A stretch of DNA of 45,580 nucleotides from Gammaproteobacteria bacterium (GCA_021773555.1 JAJFKA010000099.1:1-45580); one strand, 5' to 3'; positions 1 to 8,723 are shown, numbered from the stretch's first letter. Translations and numbers: made by a program. The notes: generated by a model not told the origin, from the sequence alone.

Positions 1-3
1 CAT

Positions 4-101
4 CGTGAAAGGCATAGCCGTAGCTATGTCTTGAGCGATTTTGTTCAAGATTCGAAGGCAGAATTGTCAGAAAACCATTCAGACACAGACTGTATTTCAC
101 G
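4..101. repeat. Structured non-coding segment bounded by a short inverted repeat
   Basis: The 182 bases before the first gene hold no convincing ORF. CGTGAAA at 4-10 pairs with TTTCACG at 95-101. Inside lie a perfect hairpin CATAGC-CGTA-GCTATG (13-28) and a CTTGA/TCAAG pair around 31-50. Nested dyads in a roughly 100-base unit look like a REP/MITE-type palindromic repeat rather than a promoter. No second copy is seen in this window, so its repeat status is inference. Confidence 0.35.
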
Positions 102-182
102 AATTGACCTCCATTTTTACCTAACCTATTGAAATATAATAACCTAACGATTGAACTATGTCGCCTTCGTGAATAGTGCGGG

Positions 183-1220
183 CTAGGGATGAGCGGGGAG
201 AATATCATTACGGGATGCACTGTGTAATGCCTTGACCTTTGGAACGACACGGGTGAACAGCGACTCCAGACTTAAAGACATTTGAGCCGTCCGCAATCCC
301 GGAGGGATTGCCATGGTGACAATATCGGTCATGCCGAACGTTTCTATAAACGTCGTTAGCTGCTCAACACATTCATCTTCATTGCCAACGATCCATGTCT
401 GGGGCACGGGTTCGCCAGGATCACCAAATCCCTCCCCGCTTTCCTCGAAAAACCGCTGGTACAATTTCATGCGATATTTCTCCGCGGCTCTGATTAACGG
501 CCAGTCAGTGTTTCGGTCATCTGTCACCAATATGCTGCGAATAATTCCAACGCGGTGGTCTGAGGGGAGTCGATTCTCGGCCTGCAACGCGCTTATCCAT
601 GGATCAAAGGAGCGGGCTCTCAATCCCTGGGGCAAAAGGTTGGTCTTATAGTGGGCAGCGCGCCGGGCACCGGCTTCCGACATGGCGGCGACCCATAGCG
701 GTGGGCCTCCCTGTTGCACGTAGCCTGGGGTAATAATCACATCTTCGAAGTTGAATCTATGGCCCTCATAGCTGAATTTTTCGCCGGAAAAACACAGCTG
801 CAAAACCTCAATGGTTTCATTCATCAGTGAAAGGCGGTGGCTGATCGGGAGCCCGAAGCCCCTGAACTCGTGCGGTGCGTATCCCATACCCAGACCGATT
901 TCGACCCTGCCTGCGGAGAGGTTATCCAGCACAGCAAGATCCTCCGCTAGTCTGATGGGATGATTGAAAGGTGCGAGACAGATATCAGTGCCAAAACGCA
1001 CGTGAGAAGTGACCGCAGCCATGGCGGACGCAACGGGTATCCAGCTGGGCAGGTAACCATCCTCCACAAAGTGGTGTTCAGTAAACCAGACCAGGTCGGC
1101 GCCGATCTTGTCCAGCCACTGCACCTGCTCCAGTGCTTCGGCATAAAGTGATTGATCAGAAATTCCGGAATCAGGTGGATTTCGAAAGTCGTAACAGACC
1201 CCTATTCTCAGTTCGTGCAT
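183..1220 (-). CDS. Luciferase-like (LLM class) flavin-dependent monooxygenase
   Basis: A 345-residue protein of the bacterial-luciferase superfamily, expected to be a cytoplasmic TIM-barrel enzyme using reduced flavin (FMN or F420) to oxidise a small organic substrate. Family signs are the N-terminal strand MHELRIGVCYDF, the WFTEHHF motif after strand 2, the segment HPIRLAEDLAVLDNLSAGR and the following GLGMGYAPHEFRGFG. The length is typical for the family. The ATG at 1220 follows a GGGGAAGGA ribosome-binding site. It is transcribed divergently from the other LLM gene at 1336 across a 115-base gap, so the two may share a control region. The substrate cannot be told from sequence; the neighbourhood suggests lipid, terpenoid or hydrocarbon oxidation. 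Family call is secure, the specific reaction is not. Confidence 0.88.
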   Translation of the reverse strand: MHELRIGVCYDFRNPPDSGISDQSLYAEALEQVQWLDKIGADLVWFTEHHFVEDGYLPSWIPVASAMAAVTSHVRFGTDICLAPFNHPIRLAEDLAVLDNLSAGRVEIGLGMGYAPHEFRGFGLPISHRLSLMNETIEVLQLCFSGEKFSYEGHRFNFEDVIITPGYVQQGGPPLWVAAMSEAGARRAAHYKTNLLPQGLRARSFDPWISALQAENRLPSDHRVGIIRSILVTDDRNTDWPLIRAAEKYRMKLYQRFFEESGEGFGDPGEPVPQTWIVGNEDECVEQLTTFIETFGMTDIVTMAIPPGLRTAQMSLSLESLFTRVVPKVKALHSASRNDILPAHP

Positions 1221-1335
1221 AGCGTGTCCTTCCCCAGGAACTCAAGTGCGGCCCAGTTTAACGCTGTTTGAGGTTAGCCGCGCTGGCGGGTTTGTTCTCT
1301 GTTAGCATGCGCTTAAATCAGTTGCGAGGTGAGCT

Positions 1336-2169
1336 ATGCAAATTGGACTCTTTCCGTTTTGTACAGACTATTCAATGCCCGTTGACAAGCTGGCGATTGC
1401 TGCAGAGGAGCGAGGATTCGAGTCGATCTGGCTACCTGAACATACTCACATTCCCGCCAATCGGGCAACCGCGTATCCCGGTGGTGGTGACCTGCCAAAG
1501 GAGTATAGCCATACCCTGGACCCGTTTGTCGCGCTGGGTATTGCTGCCGGGGTGACCGATCGGTTGAAATTGTGTACCGGAATTTGCCTCGCCATTGAGC
1601 ACCAGGTGCTGACGCTCGCCAAAACAGTGGCAACACTTGATCACGTTTCTGGCGGCCGCGTGGTGCTGGGTCTTGGCGCAGGTTGGAATCGAGAAGAAAT
1701 GGAAAACCATGGTACCGAGTACGCTTCCCGTTTCCGCAAGCTTGAAGAGCAGATGAATGCGCTACGCGAGATATGGACTCAGGATGAAGCGTCCTTTAAT
1801 GGTGAGTTTGAGCAGTTCGAGAACGTCTGGTCCTGGCCCAAGCCGGTTCAAAAACCACACCCACCGATGGTGTTAGGCGGTGAGACTGAACATACCCTGC
1901 GCCGCATCGTGCGTTGTGCAGATGGCTGGTTGCCACGGGCAATGAATCCGGAACGGGTTATCAAAGGAATCTCGCGACTTGAGTCTATCGCTGCAGAAGC
2001 TGGTCGGTCTATGGATACCATATCCGTTTCAGTATTCGCTCCTCCACCAAAGGAGGAGGTTGTTGCGCAGTTTCGTGATACAGCTGTCGACAGGGTGATC
2101 CTGATGGTGCCACCTCGAGACGAAGACAGTACTCTGGCCCGCCTCGATCGGTATGCAGCCTGGATCTAA
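1336..2169 (+). CDS. LLM-class oxidoreductase, TIGR03619-like (F420-dependent type)
   Basis: A 277-residue luciferase-fold oxidoreductase. The start MQIGLFPFCTDYSM, the motif SIWLPEHTHIP, the stretch LDHVSGGRVVLGLGAGWN and the end of the barrel (PPMVLGGETEHTLRR, then CADGWLP) match the TIGR03619 subfamily, most of whose actinobacterial members are thought to use the deazaflavin F420. The ATG follows a GAGGTGA ribosome-binding site. Its stop codon overlaps the stop of the convergent hotdog gene by four bases (2166-2169). Cofactor choice (F420 or FMN) is inference; an F420-type DUF385 enzyme at 6836-7270 makes F420 plausible. The substrate is unknown. Confidence 0.87.
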   Translation: MQIGLFPFCTDYSMPVDKLAIAAEERGFESIWLPEHTHIPANRATAYPGGGDLPKEYSHTLDPFVALGIAAGVTDRLKLCTGICLAIEHQVLTLAKTVATLDHVSGGRVVLGLGAGWNREEMENHGTEYASRFRKLEEQMNALREIWTQDEASFNGEFEQFENVWSWPKPVQKPHPPMVLGGETEHTLRRIVRCADGWLPRAMNPERVIKGISRLESIAAEAGRSMDTISVSVFAPPPKEEVVAQFRDTAVDRVILMVPPRDEDSTLARLDRYAAWI

Positions 2170-3038
2170 TGGGTCTGTGAAGCGTAAGCTGGTGAGGAGG
2201 TTTTCATGGCGCGAGACTGCATCCGCAAGGACGCAACCAGATCACCTTTGCTGTTGGTCGCGGTCGTGTCATACCAGACGTACTCCGTCTGCGGGCTTTG
2301 CCCCACGCAGACCACTTCACTTTCGATGTGATATTCGCGATTTAGCATAAACGGTCCATTGACCTGCCCAATTTCAATTGCACCAAATAATCCCACGGAT
2401 TCCCCTACCAGTGGCTGTAGTCCCTTCATGGGATAAGCCCACAAGTATTCAACGAAGGTTGCCGGGCAGGCGATCACGTCTCCCCAGGGGGATCCGGTGC
2501 GATAATAGTCGAGTGGATCGCTGATCACGCCTTTATCGAAGCGATCAAATTGTTTGTCTGGAGTGGCCAGCACATCGTAGTGACCGAGAGAAAGTCCAGG
2601 CGACAACCGGTTCAGAATTCTGAGTTCAGAGGGGTCACAGGGACGCAAATCCCTGTCCCGCAACTCGGATTTAGAATGATCACCGACAGCGGCGGTCCCG
2701 CTGCTGACCAATAACCCGTCCTCCCGTTCCATCCACACCCGCGTCTGGTTTGCCCCCGGGGCAAGCGGCTCTGCAAATACCTGAACTTTTTCCCGATCGA
2801 CGGTTGCGTTCTTAAAATTGAGTGACAGGTTCCCGGATTCAAACCACTGATTACCGAAGACCCGTAACAGGACGGGCGGAAACTGGTTCATATGCACATC
2901 ACCGGCGACGGTGCCGCCCCGGAATCCCAACTTGGCGGCCGTTTCATCATCATGGATGCTGCCTTCCCCGGCATCCGCGGACCAGTTAACACCGGCCCAG
3001 AGAGGCCCCGCAATTGCCTGGCCTTTATCTGCAGTCAT
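2166..3038 (-). CDS. Hotdog-fold (MaoC-like) protein, function unknown
   Basis: A 290-residue soluble protein. The segment SIHDDETAAKLGFRGGTVAG followed by DVHMNQFPPVLLRVFG resembles the first hotdog unit of MaoC/enoyl-CoA-hydratase-like proteins, where a helix carrying a G-rich turn packs in the sheet; SLNFKNATVDREKVQVFAE fits the following strands. The second half (about residues 140-290) ends with a beta-rich region with matched charge pattern and may be a second, degenerate hotdog. I do not see an intact MaoC D-x4-H catalytic pair, so dehydratase activity is uncertain. GGGAGA precedes the ATG. It is convergent with, and overlaps by four bases, the LLM gene at 1336-2169. Acyl-CoA or thioester chemistry in a lipid pathway is the best guess. 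Confidence 0.6.
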   Translation of the reverse strand: MTADKGQAIAGPLWAGVNWSADAGEGSIHDDETAAKLGFRGGTVAGDVHMNQFPPVLLRVFGNQWFESGNLSLNFKNATVDREKVQVFAEPLAPGANQTRVWMEREDGLLVSSGTAAVGDHSKSELRDRDLRPCDPSELRILNRLSPGLSLGHYDVLATPDKQFDRFDKGVISDPLDYYRTGSPWGDVIACPATFVEYLWAYPMKGLQPLVGESVGLFGAIEIGQVNGPFMLNREYHIESEVVCVGQSPQTEYVWYDTTATNSKGDLVASLRMQSRAMKTSSPAYASQTH

Positions 3039-3228
3039 GTTTATCTCCCGGTGACTCTAGCCCTTAATCAGAGATACCCTGGTGTTCGAATCTTCCTGAC
3101 CGAATGGGTGCTGATTTTTCGGAGAATATACCGGATACCTGTTTCGAAGTCGTTCACTTTAGAGTTTTATCATCATAGTATGAGGCGGATCATTACCCCT
3201 TTTCGTTTTTCAGTGAAGAGAACCGACT

Positions 3229-4002
3229 ATGCTGATATTGCACCAGTTCGTAGCATCGCATTTCAATGAGAAGGTGCGCTGGGCGCTGGATTACAAAGCT
3301 GTCCCTCATGAACGCCTGAGTTATCTTCCCGGCCCGCACAGGGTACCTATCAAGGCGCTTTCGGGAGGACCCGTGACCACGCCGTTGCTACAACATGATG
3401 AGGGAACTATCTCAGGCTCGGCGAGTATTATTGACTGGCTGGAGGGTAGATTCCCGACACCTGCATTGTACCCGGTAGATGCTGCACAGAGAAAAGCGGC
3501 ACTTGCGTGGCAGGAACGATTTGACGAAGTCGTCGGTCCGGCAACCCGAACGGCAGTATTCTCGGTTTTTATTCACGAACCGGCGCATCTGGTCGCGACC
3601 TTTGCTGCGGGTAAACCCTGGCTTAAACGGGTGGGGTATCGCGCCTTGCTCCCGCTGGCGATGCCGCTTATTAAAAAAGGTAACGGCGTCTATCCGGACA
3701 ATATCGAGAAATCACTGATGCTTGTGCAGGATACGCTGGATGAGGTCGCAGGCGTCATCAAGCCTTGCGGTTATGTGGTCGGCGAGTCCTTCACGATTGC
3801 GGATCTGGTGACTGCAAGCCTGCTGGCACCACTGGCAGAGATTGATCATCCGGATATGAAAAGAGCTCAGCCGGTCCCGGCCGGGCTCACGAGTCTGGTT
3901 TCCAGATGGCGCGATCATGCCGCCATTCGCTGGGTGCAGAAAATGTATAGCCAGCATCGAGGACCGGCCAGCCCCCCGGAACGCGCAGACGGGCACGGGT
4001 AA
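3229..4002 (+). CDS. Glutathione S-transferase family protein
   Basis: A 257-residue two-domain GST-like protein. The N-terminal thioredoxin-fold domain (about 1-80) starts MLILHQFVASHFNEKVRWAL, where the SHFNEKVRWAL helix holds the usual active-site serine position, then has VPIKALSGGPVTTPLL (cis-Pro loop) and the glutathione gamma-Glu site GSASIIDWLE (E-S/G-S-A-I-type). The all-helical C-terminal domain contains VVGESFTIADLVTASLLAPL, which is the N-capping box motif (SxTxAD) of GSTs. Cytoplasmic conjugation or isomerisation of electrophiles is likely. It is a single-gene unit, convergent with the PEP-CTERM gene downstream, with a terminator between them. The substrate is unknown. Confidence 0.85.
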   Translation: MLILHQFVASHFNEKVRWALDYKAVPHERLSYLPGPHRVPIKALSGGPVTTPLLQHDEGTISGSASIIDWLEGRFPTPALYPVDAAQRKAALAWQERFDEVVGPATRTAVFSVFIHEPAHLVATFAAGKPWLKRVGYRALLPLAMPLIKKGNGVYPDNIEKSLMLVQDTLDEVAGVIKPCGYVVGESFTIADLVTASLLAPLAEIDHPDMKRAQPVPAGLTSLVSRWRDHAAIRWVQKMYSQHRGPASPPERADGHG

Positions 4003-4011
4003 AAATGGGGC

Positions 4012-4035
4012 AAAAAAAACGGGGCAAAGCCCCGT
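4012..4035 (-). terminator. Rho-independent terminator of the PEP-CTERM gene
   Basis: Read on the minus strand, a perfect 7-bp stem ACGGGGC-TTT-GCCCCGT (4035-4019) runs straight into eight T residues (to 4012), just downstream of the stop at 4057. On the plus strand the hairpin lacks a T tract, so it mainly serves the minus-strand gene, though the stem may also slow transcription from the GST gene. Confidence 0.85.
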
Positions 4036-4056
4036 ATTTAGTCGTTCAGTTACAGA

Positions 4057-4701
4057 TCAGGCAGAACGAGCCTTCCTCACCCGTGCCAGGCCGAGTAATC
4101 CAATAGCGAAAAGGGAAAGTGTTAGCGGTGCTGGAACAGTGGCTGCAATCTTGTCAAAAGCCAGGGCGTTATGTGAGCCATCGCCGATTGCGATACTGCC
4201 GTTGTTACCGTCGCGAAGGTTGATCGTATCAAATCCACCGCCGGTGATGGCGAGCCAATGAAACGGGGTTTGATGCCCACTTAAGACGCCCGCGGCAATC
4301 TGGATACCGTTATTAAGCAACTGATAGGCGAGATAGTTGTGCCCACCGTTGCCGCTGCCAACAAACAAACCCACATCAACAAAATCCGCGCCACTGGCCA
4401 GAACGATCTGTGTGTAGCCGGAATCACCACCATTAGGATACCAGCCGAGTCCAGTACCGCCGCCTGGATTGTAGGTTGTCCAGATACCGTTGGTGTCCCC
4501 ATTGACCTGATCGAGGGTGAATCCATCAAATGTCATGGGGTCACTCAGGCCTCCTGTTGGAGTTAACGTGGAAAAATCCGTAAAGGCATCTGCGCCTGCA
4601 ACGGGATTTCCACCCTGAAACTGAATAACCACGGCCTGGGCGGCGAATGACGCGAACATAAAACATAACAGGGTGACGATAGCACCGGCTCTTTTAATCA
4701 T
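4057..4701 (-). CDS. PEP-CTERM sorting domain protein (surface/exported)
   Basis: A 214-residue exported protein. An N-terminal signal peptide (MIKRAGAIVTLLCFMFASFAAQA) is followed by a beta-rich, glycine/asparagine-rich body (for example PNGGDSGYTQIVLASGADFVDV and GIQIAAGVLSGHQTPFHWLA). The C-terminus has the tripartite sorting signal: a VPAP variant of Pro-Glu-Pro, a hydrophobic helix LTLSLFAIGLLGLA and the basic tail RVRKARSA. Such proteins are processed by exosortase and usually act with secreted polysaccharide in biofilm or floc formation. No exosortase is in this window. The gene stands alone and has a consensus sigma-54 promoter (4741-4756) and a strong terminator, so it is an independent transcription unit. 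The molecular role of the body is unknown. Confidence 0.9.
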   Translation of the reverse strand: MIKRAGAIVTLLCFMFASFAAQAVVIQFQGGNPVAGADAFTDFSTLTPTGGLSDPMTFDGFTLDQVNGDTNGIWTTYNPGGGTGLGWYPNGGDSGYTQIVLASGADFVDVGLFVGSGNGGHNYLAYQLLNNGIQIAAGVLSGHQTPFHWLAITGGGFDTINLRDGNNGSIAIGDGSHNALAFDKIAATVPAPLTLSLFAIGLLGLARVRKARSA

Positions 4702-4740
4702 TAGATAAGCTCTTGAGGGTTTAAGTAGTCCAAAACAAAC

Positions 4741-4756
4741 CGCAATACTCGTGCCA
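4741..4756 (-). promoter_or_regulatory. Consensus sigma-54 (-24/-12) promoter
   Basis: On the minus strand the sequence is TGGCACG-AGTA-TTGCG, an exact match to the RpoN consensus TGGCACG-N4-TTGC with GG-N10-GC spacing. The predicted transcript would start near 4730, about 29 bases before the PEP-CTERM start at 4701. An imperfect dyad TACAAATCA-AC-TGATTGTA (4772-4790) lies upstream and could be an activator site. In floc- and EPS-forming bacteria PEP-CTERM genes are known to be under RpoN and the PrsK/PrsR two-component system. Confidence 0.72.
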
Positions 4757-4913
4757 TCATCTTAATAGTCATACAAATCAACTGATTGTAATAGTTGCCA
4801 CAGGGTTAGCAGTTAAGAGTGGAAAGAATCTCGACGTTTCCTGTCGGTATATCGACATCCCGAAGATCGCTTTATACTCAAGTGAAGACCACTGAGCGCT
4901 TGAGACCTGATAC

Positions 4914-6782
4914 ATGCCAATCCGTACAGACCCGATTACCGGTTTAAAAACATTCAATACCAGGGCAGCCAGAGCATCCGACAATATTGCCGGTCAAGGC
5001 TATGCAACGATTTCGGATGAGGCGCTGAAGACTCTCCCGGAGCCGCCACCGGGAGCAGTGTTTAACGCGGAAGAGCAGGCAAAATATCGGGCTTTCAAGG
5101 AGGCACGTGCTGGTGCTGCAGATTATATGGCCATGGAGGGAGAATTCAGCAAGTACCTGGAGGATGTGTATTCGGCGGATCCGATCCCGAGGGAGGCATT
5201 GTCTGATGAGTGTGAAATTCTGGTCGTGGGTGCCGGTTTTGCGGGACTATTGTTGTGGCACAAGTTGCGTGAAGCAGGCTTTAACGATGTGCGATTTTGC
5301 GAGAAGGGTGGCGATGTCGGGGGCACCTGGTACTGGAACCGCTATCCGGGCATAGCCTGCGATGTGGAGGCATACAGTTACCTGCCGCTACTCGAGGAAA
5401 TGGGCTACGTGCCGACCATGAAATTCGCCTCGGGGTTCGAAATCATGGAGTATTGCCAGAAAATGGCAGACAAGTTCGGCTTCTATGACCACTGCCTGTT
5501 TCACACCACGGTAGACCGCACTGAATGGGACGAAGCGAGCGCCAGGTGGACGGTGATTACTGATCGCGGTGACCAGATACGAGCGCGCTTTGTCATCCTC
5601 GCCAATGGCATTCTGACAACGCCGAAACTGGCAAGAATCGAAGGGATGGAGACGTTTGCAGGTGATGCCTTCCACACATCACGCTGGAACTACAATTACG
5701 ATCTGCATGGCAAAACAGTCGGAATCATCGGCACTGGTGCCACCGCCGTACAGGTGGTTCCTGAACTGGCTAAAATTGTCAAACAACTCTTTGTCTTCCA
5801 GCGCACGCCGTCCTCTATTGATGTGCGAGATCAGCGCGAAACCACGGCGGAAGAAATTCAGGCGTGGGCGAAGGAACCCGGTTGGGCGAAGGCGCGAAGG
5901 GCGAGGTTTGCGAAGATTTCGGCTGGCCGCACGGCGATGAAAGCGAACGACGATTATCTGGCCGGCAAGGTCGACGACTTCAAAGAACGCAAGCAGCACC
6001 GCCGTGAACTGTCGATGGAAGAACTCGTGCAGAAGCAGTTGGATTCCAACTTTCGTATCATGGAGCAGATTCGAGCGCGGGTCGACGCCATTGTTGAAGA
6101 TCCGAAAACCGCAGCGGCATTGAAACCTTATTACCCCTATGGCTGCAAGCGACCTACTTTCCACGATGAATACCTGCCGGCTTTTAATCGCCCCAACGTG
6201 ACTCTGGTGGATACTGCACCGAGAGGTGTCAGCGAAATCAATGCGCGCGGTGTCGTTCATGATGGTCAGGAGTATCCACTTGATGTGTTGATTTATGCGA
6301 CCGGATTCCAGTGGATGGCCACCTCAACGTTTAACATGATTAAGGGGCGGGATGGCATCACGCTAAATAAGAAATGGCAGACTGAGGGTACAAAGACATT
6401 TCTCGGATTGCACAGCAATGGCTTTCCTAACCTGTTTATTGTCTCGGGTCCCCAGGGCGGCGGTGGAAGCTTCAATTTTACCAATGCCATTGAGGAACAT
6501 TGCGATTACATTGTCTGGATGTTGCAAACCATGCGGGAACGTGGCGTCGATATTGTTGACGTTGAAAAGCAACCTGAAATTGAATATGCGGAACACTGCC
6601 GTCGGGCCGACATTAACACCGCACCCTTAAGGGATTGTATTTCGTACTACAACGGGCACGGTGAAGGTGACCCGGGATCTCTTGCCTACTATGGTGGTGG
6701 TCAGTGGCACAAGTACCGGGTCCTGGCACAAGCCACACTTGCGCCTTATATATTTGAAACTGCGGGTGACCGCAAAGCGTAG
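4914..6782 (+). CDS. Flavin-containing (Baeyer-Villiger type) monooxygenase
   Basis: A 622-residue FAD/NADPH monooxygenase. The FAD-binding Rossmann motif GAGFAG is at residues 106-111, the Baeyer-Villiger fingerprint F-x-G-x3-H-x3-W is met exactly by FAGDAFHTSRW at 248-258, and the NADPH Rossmann motif GTGATA follows near 275. DVGGTWYWNRYPG is the classic BVMO FAD loop. Compared with about 500-540 residues for cyclohexanone monooxygenases it has an N-terminal extension of roughly 95 residues, as in the larger steroid or phenylacetone-type group. It would insert one oxygen into ketones to give esters or lactones. A possible -10 box TATACT (4873-4878) lies 35 bases upstream. It is convergent with the DUF385 gene. 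Substrate unknown. Confidence 0.92.
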   Translation: MPIRTDPITGLKTFNTRAARASDNIAGQGYATISDEALKTLPEPPPGAVFNAEEQAKYRAFKEARAGAADYMAMEGEFSKYLEDVYSADPIPREALSDECEILVVGAGFAGLLLWHKLREAGFNDVRFCEKGGDVGGTWYWNRYPGIACDVEAYSYLPLLEEMGYVPTMKFASGFEIMEYCQKMADKFGFYDHCLFHTTVDRTEWDEASARWTVITDRGDQIRARFVILANGILTTPKLARIEGMETFAGDAFHTSRWNYNYDLHGKTVGIIGTGATAVQVVPELAKIVKQLFVFQRTPSSIDVRDQRETTAEEIQAWAKEPGWAKARRARFAKISAGRTAMKANDDYLAGKVDDFKERKQHRRELSMEELVQKQLDSNFRIMEQIRARVDAIVEDPKTAAALKPYYPYGCKRPTFHDEYLPAFNRPNVTLVDTAPRGVSEINARGVVHDGQEYPLDVLIYATGFQWMATSTFNMIKGRDGITLNKKWQTEGTKTFLGLHSNGFPNLFIVSGPQGGGGSFNFTNAIEEHCDYIVWMLQTMRERGVDIVDVEKQPEIEYAEHCRRADINTAPLRDCISYYNGHGEGDPGSLAYYGGGQWHKYRVLAQATLAPYIFETAGDRKA

Positions 6783-6835
6783 TTTACGGGTTGCGTGTCG
6801 AAAGTGGATTTACCCCAGATACCAGGCGGATCGGA

Positions 6836-7270
6836 CTAGCGTGGTTCAGCCACAAACACCGGAATTTTTCGCGTGGTTTTTGCCTGGTAGTCGTTGTAGG
6901 GAGGGTAGGCATCAGCACTCGCCTGCCAGAGTCGCTGACGCTCGGCGTCATCTGAGACCTCTCGAACCCGCATCTTAAAGACCTCGGTTTCGTCTCGTAT
7001 TTCCACATCCGAATTGGCTCGAAGGTTGTAGACCCAGACTGGATTTTTTGGTTGCCCGCCCATAGAACCAATCAGTACATAGCTGTCATCGACTTTAACC
7101 CGCATCAACGGGATCTTGCGTATGCCACCGGTTTTATTGCCGGTGTGAGTCACGATGATACAAGGCATGCCAGTGTCGAGCAGTTTCGTACCTTTGGTGC
7201 CGCCACTGCCTTCGTACACTTCGACCTGCTTTCGCACCCAGTCAAGCGAGGGAGGAATATAGTCGGCCAT
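6836..7270 (-). CDS. Nitroreductase-family deazaflavin (F420)-dependent oxidoreductase (DUF385/Ddn-like)
   Basis: A 144-residue split-beta-barrel protein of the F420-binding DUF385 family. The canonical segments are present in order: CIIVTHTGNKTGGIRKIPLM, YVLIGSMGGQPKNPVWVYNL, RANSDVEI and, at the C-terminus, YPPYNDYQAKTTRKIPVFV. These are the conserved features of mycobacterial Ddn-type F420H2-dependent reductases. The reduced deazaflavin would donate hydride to an unsaturated or nitro substrate. The ATG follows GGGGACC. It is convergent with the BVMO and divergent from the CYP153 gene at 7411 over 140 bases. F420 use in a gammaproteobacterium is not routine, and F420 biosynthesis genes are not in this window, so the cofactor is inferred from family only. 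Confidence 0.9.
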   Translation of the reverse strand: MADYIPPSLDWVRKQVEVYEGSGGTKGTKLLDTGMPCIIVTHTGNKTGGIRKIPLMRVKVDDSYVLIGSMGGQPKNPVWVYNLRANSDVEIRDETEVFKMRVREVSDDAERQRLWQASADAYPPYNDYQAKTTRKIPVFVAEPR

Positions 7271-7410
7271 AGTAGGTCCCCGTATGTTTTGTTAGAGAAG
7301 GGATCGTAGCAACGAACCTGATAAATCGCCATCGGAAGTTGTTTGCCACGGAACCCGCTGGCTAAAAGCAGCGCGTCACGCAATAATAACCTGTCCAGTC
7401 AGGAGTGACG

Positions 7411-8667
7411 ATGATGAGTGAAGCCAGCCGAAATCTCGAAACAGATCCCTATGATATCCCGCTGGATAAGATCGACGTGTCAAATCCAGCCCTTTATGAA
7501 ACGGACAGTCACTGGCGATACTTCGAAAGACTTCGCAATGAGGCCCCGGTGCATTACTGTGCAGACAGTTTGTTTGGACCTTACTGGTCGGTTACCAGAT
7601 ACGACGACATCATGGCAGTCGAGAAAGACACCGAAACGTTCTCGTCATTTCCGACCATTGTTATCGGGAATCAGGATCCGGACTTCACGGTAAAACAGTT
7701 TATTGCAGCTGATGGTGTGAAACACGATGAGCAACGCAAGGCGGTTACACCGGCGGTTAGCCCACAAAACCTGTCGAAGCTCGAACCGCTGATCCGTCAA
7801 AGGGTTGGTGAAATCATGGACGAGTTGCCAGTTGGTGAACCGTTTGACTGGGTTGATCGGGTTTCGATTGAGCTGACAACGAGAATGCTGGCGACGCTCT
7901 TCGATTTCCCATTTGAGCAACGGCGGCGGCTAACCTACTGGTCCGACATGGCGACCTCCAGTGAGGAGATAGCAGGCGATGATAGTGTCTCTGCTGAAGT
8001 GCGACAGGCGGCGCTGCTTGAATGTCTGGAAGTTTTCACCGGTTTGTGGCGGGAAAGGGCGGACATGTCGCCTGAAGGAAAAAACGATTTCATCACGTTG
8101 ATGGCCCACAGTCCGGCGTTTCGGAATATGGACCCCATGGAACTGCTGGGAAATCTTGTTCTGCTTATTGTTGGGGGCAATGACACGACTCGGAATTCAA
8201 TTTCAGGTGGTGTATTGATGTTGAATGAAAACCCGGATGAGTATGCCAAACTTCGAGCGAATCCCGCGCTGATCCCTGGCATGGTGTCGGAAATAATTCG
8301 TTATCAGACACCACTTATGCATATGAGAAGAACCGCAACCCGGGATACTGTGCTTGGAAACCAGCACATTCGAAAAGGTGAGAAGGTAGTCATGTGGTAT
8401 GTATCCGGAAACCGTGATGAAACGAAGATAGCGAATCCGAATGATTTTCTGATTGATAGAAGCTTGCCACGAGGTCACATTTCATTTGGCTTCGGCGTCC
8501 ATCGGTGTATGGGGAATCGGCTGGCGGAAATGCAGCTGCGCCTTGTCTGGGAAGAAATAGTGGCGCGATTCGACCGTGTAGAGGTTGTCGGCACCGTGAC
8601 CCGTTTGAAGTCTAATTTCGTTCGCGGTATCACGTCCATGCCTGTTGTCCTGCATCCACGCGGTTAA
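7411..8667 (+). CDS. cyp153: Cytochrome P450, CYP153 family (alkane/fatty-acyl terminal hydroxylase)
   Basis: A 418-residue soluble bacterial P450. Key motifs are the I-helix oxygen-binding GGNDTT (255-260), the K-helix ExxR EIIR (294-297) and the heme-ligand loop FGFGVHRCMG with Cys366. The stretches SLFGPYWSVTRYDDIMAVE, FDWVDRVSIELTTRMLATLF and VMWYVSGNRDE are characteristic of CYP153 enzymes, which hydroxylate the terminal carbon of medium-chain alkanes and related chains. GTG at 7405 is also in frame, but AGGAG (7401-7405) is correctly placed only for ATG 7411 (or 7414). The CMD-like gene follows 56 bases downstream on the same strand. CYP153 needs a ferredoxin and ferredoxin reductase; neither is nearby. 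Confidence 0.93.
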   Translation: MMSEASRNLETDPYDIPLDKIDVSNPALYETDSHWRYFERLRNEAPVHYCADSLFGPYWSVTRYDDIMAVEKDTETFSSFPTIVIGNQDPDFTVKQFIAADGVKHDEQRKAVTPAVSPQNLSKLEPLIRQRVGEIMDELPVGEPFDWVDRVSIELTTRMLATLFDFPFEQRRRLTYWSDMATSSEEIAGDDSVSAEVRQAALLECLEVFTGLWRERADMSPEGKNDFITLMAHSPAFRNMDPMELLGNLVLLIVGGNDTTRNSISGGVLMLNENPDEYAKLRANPALIPGMVSEIIRYQTPLMHMRRTATRDTVLGNQHIRKGEKVVMWYVSGNRDETKIANPNDFLIDRSLPRGHISFGFGVHRCMGNRLAEMQLRLVWEEIVARFDRVEVVGTVTRLKSNFVRGITSMPVVLHPRG

Positions 8668-8723
8668 GCGCTGTAAGCACCGGACCATCTGGTAATTACA
8701 TATTTTGACAAAGGAGCTAAGTT

